DNA of 14,851 bases from CAZRAL01 sp964598005 (GTDB lineage Bacteria > Pseudomonadota > Gammaproteobacteria > Burkholderiales > Usitatibacteraceae). Position numbers and translations under genes: made by a program. Below the pieces are notes generated by a model, which did not search any database, was not told the origin of the DNA, and worked only from the letters and a program-made list of their open reading frames with translations. The stretch lies in NCBI GenBank assembly GCA_964598005.1, contig CAZRAL010000062.1, positions 1-14,851 on the forward strand, given 5' to 3'. Positions 1 through 7,263 of the stretch are shown here, in pieces (position 1 is the stretch's first letter; the number at the start of each line of letters is the position of its first letter).

Positions 1-1
1 C

Positions 2-3000
2 CTATGCCGAGCTTCAGCGGTGGCAGGCAGTCCAAGTCCCTGCGTAAGGTCAGTTGTGAATATAGGCAACGCTACGGTGACTGTGCTCGACGGGCAAAAT
101 AATATTCTTAACATGGGAATTGCGATCGGGCCTGGCGCGCATAGCATTGCGGTCAATCCGGTAACCAATATGATCTACGTGGCTTGCGAGGGCGATGCAA
201 CGGTGCGGGTGATTGACGGCATGGCCGACGTAGCCGTGATGTCGTTCTATCAATTATTACCAGTGATGCCAGCGATGATGCAACCAGTGCCAGTCGCCGT
301 TGCTGTCAATCCGGCAACCAATAAAATTTACGTTTCGGACGTTGCCAATGAAGTGGTACAAGTGATCGATGCCACCGCTGACTCAATTACGCCCATCCCG
401 CTCATGGGTGGCATGTTCCCACCCTTCCCCCAAGGTATTGCGGTCAACCCGGCAAACAACCGTATCTATGTGGCGGATGGCAATTCCGGCCGGATTTGGG
501 ACATTGATGGTACGGTCGATATGTCTACGCCTATCCTGCTTATGGGCGGAATAGCCATTAGTGCCATCGCAGTCAATCCAGCCAATAACCGTGTTTTTGC
601 GGCAGACCTAGGCAGCAACCAGGTTTTTTCGATCGATGTCAATACTTTCAATCAGGTTACCCCGGTCCCGGTTGGTACAACGCCAATATCAATCAGCGTG
701 GATGTGGTAACCAATCGAGTCTACGTCAGCAACAATGACAGCGCCAATGTTTCAGTGCTCGATGGCAACGGCGGCAACATGCCGCTGGCAACGCTGACGG
801 TGGGTACGGGGCCGGCACAGCTGGCGGCCAACCCGGTTACCAACCGGATTTATGTGGCCAACCGGACCAGCGGCGACATCTCGGTGATCGACGGGGCACC
901 ACATGCGATCGGCATGCCGATTGTGACAGCCTTTGGTCCGCAAAAAGCGGTGGTCAATCCCGTGACCAATAAAATATATATTCCAAATTTAAGCAACAAC
1001 AATGCAACGGTGATTGATGGCAATACAAATATCGCAACCCCCATTGCGATGGCGCTATCAAATGGCGTAGCGCCTGCAATTAATCTGGTTACCAACCGGA
1101 TTTACGTTGCTGACAGTACCGGTTTTGGCTTTGTTCACGTTGTAGATGGTGCGACCGATACATGGATAGCTTCAATCACAATGAATGCATTAACAGATAG
1201 TATCGCGGTGAATCCAGTCACCAACAAGATTTATAGCGTATCCGGTAATGAATTTGTAGTTATTGATGGTGCCAATAATATGGCAGGAGCGCCGGTCTCA
1301 ACCCTGGGAATGGGTGCGATCGCTGTCGCCGTTAACCCCGTTAACAACAAGGTGTATGTGGCCAATAACGGGAGTGCGAACGTAACAGTCATCGATGGCG
1401 CGACGGATACGGTGATTGGCGTGCCCCTGCCAGCAGATGCGGCCCCTTTTGCCCTGGCGGTCAACCCGGTGACCAGCAAAGTGTATGTGGTCAACCAAGG
1501 CGCCAACAACGTGACGGTGATCGATGGCAATGAAGTGGTCAACCCTAATACGGCGGGTGCGGATATCCCGGTAGGGACAAACCCGCAGGCCATCGAGGTC
1601 GATCCGCTGACCAACCGTATTTATGTCATGAATCGTACAGGTAACAGCGTAACGGTGATCGATGGCAGCACGGATACGGTGATCGACACAATCGTACTGA
1701 ATCAAATTCAACCCATTAGTATGACTATCGACCGGGCGGCCAATCGTATTTATACTGTAAATATAGGTAGCAATAATATTAGTGTTATCGATGGTATTAG
1801 CCGCACTGTCATTAGCGATATACCGTTCATGATGCCCAGTCATATTGTGGCCAATCCGGCCACCAGCCGCCTTTATATTTCAAGTGCCGATACTGTTACG
1901 GTAATCGACGCCCAACAGGAAGCGGCGTTGCCATTGCCAACCACGATTGCCCTGCAGGGCGGTGGCACTGTTGCCAATACAGCGACCCCTACATTCAATT
2001 TCACTACATCAGCGAGTTACCTGGTTGGGCAGAATGCGCGCACGGTCTATTTCCAGGTTGACAGTGTGCAAGGCGCGTGGACGCAGGCCACACCTGCAAT
2101 GATGTCACCCAACTTCACCGCAACCTTGCCCACGTTGACCGCGGGCGAGCATATACTGTATGCCTATGCGGTTGACGCCACTGAAGGGACCTCGATCAAC
2201 CCGTCTGCCAGTAACGGTCCCACCAGCGGTACCAGCTCCAATGTGGGCCCGCTGGCTGCTTTTGCATTCGTCGTAGTGACAGGCGCCAATATTGCCCCGG
2301 TTTTCACCAACGTCAACCCGGCCGCCAATGCCACCATCAACGTCACGGCAGGAGTCGCGGTCGATGGGCTAAACCTGGATTTCGATGCTAGCGGGACGGC
2401 TCCCATTACCTTTACGCTGAGCAGCATGCCCGTCTTGCCTGCGGGAAGCACCATCGCCGTTGACCCAATGACTGGCGTCGTCACAGGCATGTTCCCGGTC
2501 GGTTCACAGGGCATGTTTGCAATCACGGTCACCGCCTCGAACGTCACCATGATGAACGCCACGCGGACTTTCAACTTCAATGTGACCCCGCCCGGAATGG
2601 GAGTCATGACCTTTACCGGCCCCTCGGCAACGGGAACGGGCATGATTACCGCCTCTTTCGTACCCGACGTCAACAATGGCGGATGCGGCTATACCTTCAG
2701 CCAATTTATTGGCCCGCCGCCGGTGATGGCGTCGACTGGAGCGGTTCCGGCTCCGCCCTTACCCTTGAACTTTCCACATGGGCTGTTCGATTTCACGATA
2801 GGCAATTGTCCGGTTGGGGTTATTGCCACCTTCACCATCACCTACCCGTCACCACTACCGGCGGGGACGCAATATTGGAAATTTGGCCCGACGCCGATGA
2901 ACAACAACCCGCACTGGTACGTACTGCCGGCGACGATCAGTGGTGTGACGGCGACCTTCAGCATCACTGATGGGGGATTGGGTGATGATGATCTGATGGC

Positions 3001-3148
3001 CAACGGCACCATTGTTGATCAGGGCGGGCCTGGGGTATCGGCGACCATCCCGACCTTATCGGAGTGGATGCTGATGTTGCTGGGCTTGCTGGTGATGGGT
3101 AGCGGCGTTTTGCTGGCTCGCCGGCAGGGGGTATTTACGCCGGCTTGA
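2..3148 (+). CDS. YVTN beta-propeller surface protein with IPTL-CTERM tail (5' partial)
   Basis: The frame is open to the left window edge, so the true start is probably outside; the first start codon inside is GTG at 20 (residue 1 below). Residues about 15-632 are roughly 14 repeats of 40-50 residues with the pattern NPxTNxIYVxN...VTVIDG, the YVTN/NHL-like beta-propeller signature. Residues about 637-860 look like two Ig-like/He_PIG-type domains. Residues about 860-1005 (CPVG..., YWKFGPTP, HWYVLPA, ITDGGLGDDDLMANGTI) match the choice-of-anchor U type. The tail has IPTLSEW at 1010-1016, a hydrophobic helix at about 1017-1033 and then RR, which is the IPTL-CTERM sorting signal of betaproteobacterial surface proteins. 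It is presumably exported and anchored or processed at the envelope; its ligand is unknown. SAVA followed by GS at 14-25 looks like a signal-peptidase site, but that DNA is repeat-like, so the N-terminus is uncertain. A terminator follows closely, so it is a separate unit from the gsp operon. Confidence 0.9.
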   Translation, partial: LCRASAVAGSPSPCVRSVVNIGNATVTVLDGQNNILNMGIAIGPGAHSIAVNPVTNMIYVACEGDATVRVIDGMADVAVMSFYQLLPVMPAMMQPVPVAVAVNPATNKIYVSDVANEVVQVIDATADSITPIPLMGGMFPPFPQGIAVNPANNRIYVADGNSGRIWDIDGTVDMSTPILLMGGIAISAIAVNPANNRVFAADLGSNQVFSIDVNTFNQVTPVPVGTTPISISVDVVTNRVYVSNNDSANVSVLDGNGGNMPLATLTVGTGPAQLAANPVTNRIYVANRTSGDISVIDGAPHAIGMPIVTAFGPQKAVVNPVTNKIYIPNLSNNNATVIDGNTNIATPIAMALSNGVAPAINLVTNRIYVADSTGFGFVHVVDGATDTWIASITMNALTDSIAVNPVTNKIYSVSGNEFVVIDGANNMAGAPVSTLGMGAIAVAVNPVNNKVYVANNGSANVTVIDGATDTVIGVPLPADAAPFALAVNPVTSKVYVVNQGANNVTVIDGNEVVNPNTAGADIPVGTNPQAIEVDPLTNRIYVMNRTGNSVTVIDGSTDTVIDTIVLNQIQPISMTIDRAANRIYTVNIGSNNISVIDGISRTVISDIPFMMPSHIVANPATSRLYISSADTVTVIDAQQEAALPLPTTIALQGGGTVANTATPTFNFTTSASYLVGQNARTVYFQVDSVQGAWTQATPAMMSPNFTATLPTLTAGEHILYAYAVDATEGTSINPSASNGPTSGTSSNVGPLAAFAFVVVTGANIAPVFTNVNPAANATINVTAGVAVDGLNLDFDASGTAPITFTLSSMPVLPAGSTIAVDPMTGVVTGMFPVGSQGMFAITVTASNVTMMNATRTFNFNVTPPGMGVMTFTGPSATGTGMITASFVPDVNNGGCGYTFSQFIGPPPVMASTGAVPAPPLPLNFPHGLFDFTIGNCPVGVIATFTITYPSPLPAGTQYWKFGPTPMNNNPHWYVLPATISGVTATFSITDGGLGDDDLMANGTIVDQGGPGVSATIPTLSEWMLMLLGLLVMGSGVLLARRQGVFTPA
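23..55. repeat. Fragment of the repeat family also found in gspK
   Basis: Positions 23-38 match 8945-8960 inside the gspK insertion at 15 of 16 bases. Positions 40-55 (CTGCGTAAGGTCAGTT) occur as an exact inverted copy at 14798-14813. This places a diverged or deleted member of the gspK-type element at the left edge, overlapping the 5' end of the beta-propeller frame. Element limits cannot be set because the window starts inside or next to it. Confidence 0.5.
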
Positions 3149-3176
3149 GTACGTGTCAATTGCAAAAACCTACGAG

Positions 3177-3204
3177 AAGCCGGGCTGAACCAGCCCGGCT
3201 TTTT
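3177..3204 (+). terminator. Rho-independent terminator of the beta-propeller gene
   Basis: A perfect 10-bp GC-rich stem (AGCCGGGCTG at 3178-3187 and CAGCCCGGCT at 3191-3200) with a three-base loop AAC is followed directly by a run of T ending at 3204. It lies 29 bases after the stop codon at 3146-3148. It should separate the surface-protein transcript from the gsp operon. Confidence 0.92.
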
Positions 3205-3246
3205 GCATATTGGGGGTAACCTTTGGCGATGTGGGTTGTCCGACTA

Positions 3247-3339
3247 ATTTCTAAATCAAAACTGACTTTGTCGGCTTCGCCTTGCCGTATTGCTCAACCT
3301 GTCTGCGGCTCGCCTTCGTGTCATTTTTGATTTAGAAAT
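3247..3339. repeat. 93-bp inverted-repeat (MITE-like) element
   Basis: The arms at 3247-3266 and 3320-3339 are inverted copies matching at 19 of 20 bases (ATTTCTAAATCAAAACTGAC on the left). The 53-base interior carries two similar GC-rich blocks in direct orientation, at about 3272-3283 and 3306-3317 (CGGCTTCGCCTT and CGGCTCGCCTTC). No coding frame is evident and no clear target duplication flanks it. It lies between the upstream terminator and the gspE promoter, so it is probably not part of the main gsp transcript. Whether it is mobile or a structural repeat cannot be told from one copy. Confidence 0.6.
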
Positions 3340-3352
3340 GGAATAAAGCGGC

Positions 3353-3369
3353 CATCGCCTGAGGCGATG
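3353..3369. promoter_or_regulatory. 17-bp dyad next to the gspE -35 region
   Basis: CATCGCC at 3353-3359 and GGCGATG at 3363-3369 form a perfect 7-bp inverted repeat around TGA. It ends two bases before the probable -35 hexamer, a usual place for an activator or repressor site. It could equally be a hairpin with no regulatory role; no cognate regulator is visible in the window. Confidence 0.35.
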
Positions 3370-3371
3370 CG

Positions 3372-3400
3372 GCTTCCCGCCCGGGCCTCCTTGCTATAAT
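3372..3400 (+). promoter_or_regulatory. Promoter of the gsp operon (extended -10)
   Basis: A consensus TATAAT lies at 3395-3400, preceded by TGC, giving an extended -10 element. The best -35 at 17-bp spacing is the weak GCTTCC at 3372-3377, which an extended -10 can offset. Transcription would begin near 3407, leaving a leader of about 23 bases that contains the gspE ribosome site AGGA at 3420-3423. The position between a terminator and the first gsp gene supports it. Confidence 0.65.
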
Positions 3401-3429
3401 CCCTCTCCACGCTCTTATCAGGAAAAAAA

Positions 3430-5121
3430 TTGGAACTCATCGGCGAAATTTTAGTTGCGCGCGGCAAACTCGATGCGCCTAGTCTGGATCGTGCACTCAA
3501 GGTGCAAGCCGGCGCGGGTGGCGTGCGGGAAAAAATCGGCACGATTCTGATTCGCTTGGGCATGGTGTCGGGCCGCGATCTAGCCGAAGCCCTGGCTTAT
3601 CAGCGTGGCTGGGCAATTGTGGAAGCCGATGAATTCCCCGAGTTGCCCATTCTGGAAGAGCAGGTCAGCGCACGGTTTCTTCAGGAGGCGCACGCTATTC
3701 CGGTGATGGAGAGTGGCGAAGAGGTGGTCGTGGCCATGCTCGATCCGGCGGATGATTTTATTGTGCGCTCGCTGGCTGTCGCGACGCGCAAGCGGATTAC
3801 CCCGAAGTTGCTGGCAGCCAACGATTTTGATACGGTTTACGAGCGCCTTTACGGAACCGGAAAGTCGTCCATGGGGCAGATTGTCGATAATATGTCGACA
3901 CGCGACGAAGAGCAGGAATTCGGCGATATCGCGCAATTAAAGGATCTGGCTTCGGAAGCGCCGGTTATCCGGCTGGTGAATTTGCTGATCAGCCATGCGC
4001 TGGAGCGACGCGCCTCGGATATTCATATCGAGCCGTTTGAGAACCGCTTGATTGTGCGTTACCGTATTGATGGGGTGCTGCACGAAACCGAGTCGCCGCC
4101 CCGGCGTTTGTCTGCTGCGGTGATTTCACGCATCAAGATTATGGCCAATCTCGATATTGCGGAACGCCGCTTGCCGCAGGACGGGCGCATCAAGTTGCGC
4201 GTGCAGGGTAAGGAGATCGATTTGCGTGTTTCCACCGTGCCCACGATGCATGGCGAAAGTGTGGTGATGCGGATTCTGGATAAAGGTGGCGTCGCGCTTG
4301 ATTTTCACAAGCTGGGTTTTGATGACCACAATCTGAAGGTTTTTCTCGAGTTGCTCGGGCAGCCGCACGGCATTATTCTGGTGACCGGCCCTACCGGTAG
4401 CGGTAAAACCACCACGCTTTATACGGCGTTGGATCGCCTCAATAATCCGGATGTCAAAATTCTGACGGTTGAAGATCCGGTGGAATATCAAATGCCGGGG
4501 ATTAACCAGATTCAGGTCAAGCCGCAAATCGATTTGACGTTTGCCAGTGCGCTGCGCTCGATTGTGCGCCAGGATCCCGATGTGATCATGATCGGTGAAA
4601 TTCGTGATCTGGAAACGGCGCAGATTGCGGTGCAGTCGGCCTTGACGGGGCATATGGTGCTATCCACGTTACACACCAACGATGCGGCGTCGAGTATCAA
4701 TCGCCTGCTCGATATGGGGGTGGAGGACTATCTGCTGACCTCGACGATTGTGGGCATTCAGGCGCAACGTTTGGTGCGCATGTTATGTTCGTATTGCAAG
4801 GAGCCGTATCATCCCGTGGCGGAAGTGGTAGAGCAGATGGGGCTGAAACGTTATGTGGATGGCGCACCGGTAACGCTTTACCATCCCAAAGGTTGTGAAC
4901 AATGCGGCGATACGGGGTATTTCAGCCGTCAGTGCATCATGGAGGTGTTGCCGATGAGTGACCACCTGCGTAGCTTGATCATGCGTCATGCCACCTCTAC
5001 CGAATTGCGTGCGGCAGCCATTGCGGACGGGATGGAAACGATGTACGAAAACGGTTTGAAAAAAGCGGTGCAGGGTATCACCACGATCGAGGAAGTCTTG
5101 CGCGTGACGCGCGAAGATTAA
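3430..5121 (+). CDS. gspE: Type II secretion ATPase GspE
   Basis: This is the cytoplasmic hexameric ATPase that powers pseudopilus assembly and works with GspL and GspF. At 563 residues the length is normal for the family. Residues about 1-140 form the T2SSE/MshEN-type N-terminal domain. The Walker A motif GPTGSGKT is at 320-327, the Walker B region (DPDVIMIGEIRD) at 382-393, and the His-box (STLHTND) around 412-418. A tetracysteine zinc site is present (C453, C456, C489, C492), typical of GspE. The start is TTG at 3430 with AGGA six bases upstream; it gives the conserved-looking N-terminus MELIGEILVARGKL, and no ATG or GTG in frame lies between the promoter and this point. The gene is first in the operon. 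Its stop codon TAA at 5119-5121 is part of the TTAA flanking the inserted element. Confidence 0.96.
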   Translation: MELIGEILVARGKLDAPSLDRALKVQAGAGGVREKIGTILIRLGMVSGRDLAEALAYQRGWAIVEADEFPELPILEEQVSARFLQEAHAIPVMESGEEVVVAMLDPADDFIVRSLAVATRKRITPKLLAANDFDTVYERLYGTGKSSMGQIVDNMSTRDEEQEFGDIAQLKDLASEAPVIRLVNLLISHALERRASDIHIEPFENRLIVRYRIDGVLHETESPPRRLSAAVISRIKIMANLDIAERRLPQDGRIKLRVQGKEIDLRVSTVPTMHGESVVMRILDKGGVALDFHKLGFDDHNLKVFLELLGQPHGIILVTGPTGSGKTTTLYTALDRLNNPDVKILTVEDPVEYQMPGINQIQVKPQIDLTFASALRSIVRQDPDVIMIGEIRDLETAQIAVQSALTGHMVLSTLHTNDAASSINRLLDMGVEDYLLTSTIVGIQAQRLVRMLCSYCKEPYHPVAEVVEQMGLKRYVDGAPVTLYHPKGCEQCGDTGYFSRQCIMEVLPMSDHLRSLIMRHATSTELRAAAIADGMETMYENGLKKAVQGITTIEEVLRVTRED

Positions 5122-5400
5122 GGAACCTCTGATTAAGTCCTCCATGAACCGCGTTTTAACAAAAATAGTCCAGCTTCAAGGCATGCGACGAAGGTCATAT
5201 CGATTGATATGAAGCCAAGGAGCATAACGATGAAGATGGACTATTCTTGTCAAAACCCGCATGGGCGCTCATTTTCCGGGCGGTTTGCTGTGTTGCGGTG
5301 CTTGCGAAGGGAGTTGACCATTCGCTGCGCACCGCGCCTTGCACACCATCCCGGAAAACCGAGCGCGCGGCCATGTGGGACTTAATCAGAGGTTCCTTAA
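5118..5400. mobile_element. 275-bp MITE-like element, IS5-type ends, flanked by TTAA
   Basis: Perfect 23-bp inverted repeats lie at 5118-5140 and 5378-5400; outside-in they read TTAA followed by GGAACCTCTGATTAAGTC. Since TTAA is palindromic it is either part of the repeat or, more likely, a 4-bp target duplication, leaving an element of 275 bp (5122-5396). GGAA...GA..AAGTC and a YTAR target are features of the IS5 group, so descent from such an insertion sequence is inferred. Inside are two further long dyads: 5154-5178 with 5231-5255 (22 of 25 paired) and 5265-5280 with 5350-5366. No transposase is encoded. Removing 279 bp would leave gspE stop and gspF ATG five bases apart, the expected compact junction. 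Confidence 0.85.
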
Positions 5401-5405
5401 CGAAT

Positions 5406-6662
5406 ATGCCGTTGTTTCAATATAAGGCGGTCAGCCCTGCTGGCGAGGTACAAGAGGGCGTACTCGATAGCGCCTCGCAGGCGGAGGTGGTGCAGCGTCT
5501 GCAGGGGATGGGGCTGATTCCCATTCGGGCGGTCGAAGCGCGCATGGGCGCGGTGGCGGGCAGCGCAGGCAGCCCAGACAGCAGCGCGGCTACCGGACGT
5601 CAAACGAATCGCGCGTTGTTTTCCCGCAAGGTGAGTCAGGGTGAGATTGCCCTGCTCACTCGCGAGATCGCGACGCTGCTGCGCGCGGGTCTGCCGCTGG
5701 ATCGCAGCCTGGAAATTCTGCTCAGTCTGGCCGAAAATCCGCAGGTCGATCAATTGCTGACAGCGATTCGTAACGAAGTGAGGGGCGGCACTTCGCTTTC
5801 CAAGGCGCTCGATCAGCACCGGGATGTGTTTTCGCGCTTTTATATCAATATGGTGCGGGCTGGTGAAGCAGGCGGTGCGCTGGCTGCCGTGCTGATGCGG
5901 CTGGCTGAGTATATGGAGCGTGCCCGTGCGTTGAGGGAGAGCGTTATTTCAGCATTGGTTTACCCTACCATTTTGTTTGTGGTGGCGATTGCGTCGGTGT
6001 TGATTCTGGTTATTTTCGTCGTTCCCCAGTTCAAGCAGATTTTTGAACAGTCCGGCAAGGCGCTCCCCTTTGCCACCGAGATTGTGTTGGGTGTGGGCAC
6101 TTTTGTGCGTCAGGATTGGCCGATTCTGGTTGCCGTTATTATTGGCGTTGTTTGGATATTGCGGCGTTCGCTGGCCAACCCCATTAGCCGGCGCAAATGG
6201 GATCAGCGTTTCCTGAGTTGGCCTGTGGCCGGGAAATTGATTGCCCGCGTCGAAATGGCGCGCTTTTCACGTTCTTTGGGGACGCTGATTACCAACGGCG
6301 TGCCGTTGCTTACCGGTTTGTCTATTTTGCGTGAAACCATGGGGAACAAAGTCTTCATCGAAGCGGTCGATAAGGTATCGATGGAATTGAAGGAGGGCCG
6401 TGGCATGGCCAAACCGATGCTGGAAACGGGAGTATTTCCCAAATTGGCCGTGCAGATGATCAGTGTGGGCGAGGAAACCGGCAAGCTGGACGAGATGCTG
6501 TTTCAGGTGGCCGAAGTCTATGATCGGGAAGTGGCGGCGGCGGTCCAGCGGGCTTTGGCGTTGATCGAGCCGGTGATGATCGTAGGATTGGCCTTGCTCA
6601 TCGGCGCCATCATTATGTCTTTGCTGGTCGCCATGTTCGGTATGATGGAGTTACCGGCATAA
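5406..6662 (+). CDS. gspF: Type II secretion inner-membrane platform protein GspF
   Basis: GspF is the polytopic inner-membrane core of the assembly platform, contacting GspE and GspL. The start at ATG 5406 gives MPLFQYKAVSPAGEV, the usual GspF N-terminus, and 418 residues. The frame also runs open upstream to TTG 5247, but those 53 residues are encoded by the inserted element and should not be counted. Two T2SSF repeats are seen (about 72-195 and 270-395) with membrane segments around 184-207, 238-252 and 389-414. A linker rich in Gly, Ala and Ser lies near residues 50-65. The ribosome site is weak: AGAGG from the element's right end lies about 13 bases upstream. Before the insertion it probably relied on coupling to gspE. 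Confidence 0.95.
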   Translation: MPLFQYKAVSPAGEVQEGVLDSASQAEVVQRLQGMGLIPIRAVEARMGAVAGSAGSPDSSAATGRQTNRALFSRKVSQGEIALLTREIATLLRAGLPLDRSLEILLSLAENPQVDQLLTAIRNEVRGGTSLSKALDQHRDVFSRFYINMVRAGEAGGALAAVLMRLAEYMERARALRESVISALVYPTILFVVAIASVLILVIFVVPQFKQIFEQSGKALPFATEIVLGVGTFVRQDWPILVAVIIGVVWILRRSLANPISRRKWDQRFLSWPVAGKLIARVEMARFSRSLGTLITNGVPLLTGLSILRETMGNKVFIEAVDKVSMELKEGRGMAKPMLETGVFPKLAVQMISVGEETGKLDEMLFQVAEVYDREVAAAVQRALALIEPVMIVGLALLIGAIIMSLLVAMFGMMELPA

Positions 6663-6791
6663 ATTGACCTTGTAGGAACCTAATTCATTGATGTGACACA
6701 GAGGTAAAGCAACTGTCCTATGAAAACCGCTGTTTCAACCCTAAACCGCCGCCGTCATTCCCGCCCCCGATTAAACCAAAAAGGAATTTTT

Positions 6792-7244
6792 ATGCAGGTT
6801 TCAAATTTAAAGTATGTTCAAACCACACCGCGACGTGCGCGCGGTTTTTCGCTCGTTGAAATTATTATCGTTATCACCCTTATCGGGCTGATCGCGGCCT
6901 GGGCGGCCAGCAAGATTTTTGGTCAGGGAGAAACAGTCAAGTTAAAGCTGGCAAAAAGCCAGATACAAAATCTGGTTGGGCAACTGGATATCTACAAACT
7001 GGATATCGGCAAGTATCCCACGACACAGGATGGATTGAAGGCGCTATTGCAAGCACCTGCTGGGGTAACAAACTGGAATGGCCCCTACGTGGGTAAAGCT
7101 GAATTGCTCAAGGACCCGTGGAACAACGATTATGTGTACCGTTCACCGGGCGACGAAAATCGTCCCTATGAAATTCTTTCCTACGGCGCTGACGGCAGGG
7201 AAGGCGGCGATGGCCCAAACAAGGATATCAATAGCTGGCAGTAA
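6792..7244 (+). CDS. gspG: Major pseudopilin GspG
   Basis: GspG is the main subunit of the periplasmic pseudopilus. ATG 6792 is chosen because AAGGA at 6781-6785 is well placed; an in-frame ATG at 6720 has no good ribosome site. The 150-residue product has an 18-residue basic leader ending RRARG, then FSLVEIIIVI: prepilin peptidase would cut G18/F19, with the conserved Glu at mature position 5. The C-terminal part (YPTTQDGLKALL, NGPYV, DPWNNDYVYRSPG, DGREGGDGPNKDI) is the GspG fold with its calcium-binding loop. A 129-base gap separates it from gspF, the longest non-element gap among the gsp genes. Confidence 0.96.
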   Translation: MQVSNLKYVQTTPRRARGFSLVEIIIVITLIGLIAAWAASKIFGQGETVKLKLAKSQIQNLVGQLDIYKLDIGKYPTTQDGLKALLQAPAGVTNWNGPYVGKAELLKDPWNNDYVYRSPGDENRPYEILSYGADGREGGDGPNKDINSWQ

Positions 7245-7263
7245 TCCAGCCGTTGTTTTTTTG

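Noticed and set aside
1298..1843. Long open frame on the minus strand inside the beta-propeller gene
   Set aside because: It mirrors the repeated propeller codons, has no family features and no ribosome site; a shadow of the plus-strand gene.
170..1910. Regularly spaced similar DNA blocks resembling an array
   Set aside because: The blocks are degenerate copies of codons for NPxTNxIYV and VTVIDG at uneven spacing, explained by protein repeats, not a CRISPR or tandem DNA array.
20..3148. Apparent excess of methionine in the propeller protein as a metal-binding trait
   Set aside because: By rough count it is only a few percent, spread out and without regular Met motifs.
5314..5342. TTGACC in the element's right half as an outward promoter for gspF
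   Set aside because: The -35-like hexamer has no TATAAT-like sequence at 16-18 bases; the region is GC-rich and forms a hairpin.
6674..6681. AGGAACCT, as in the ends of the gspE/gspF element
   Set aside because: Only eight bases match and no partner end follows; chance is likely.
6664..6692. TTGACC after gspF as a promoter for gspG
   Set aside because: The matching -10 position (ATTGAT) shares only three of six bases with consensus; too weak to list, though the 129-base gap leaves room for an unseen signal.
6720..6791. Upstream ATG 6720 as the gspG start
   Set aside because: It adds 24 residues with no pseudopilin pattern and lacks a placed ribosome site, whereas 6792 has AAGGA at good spacing.
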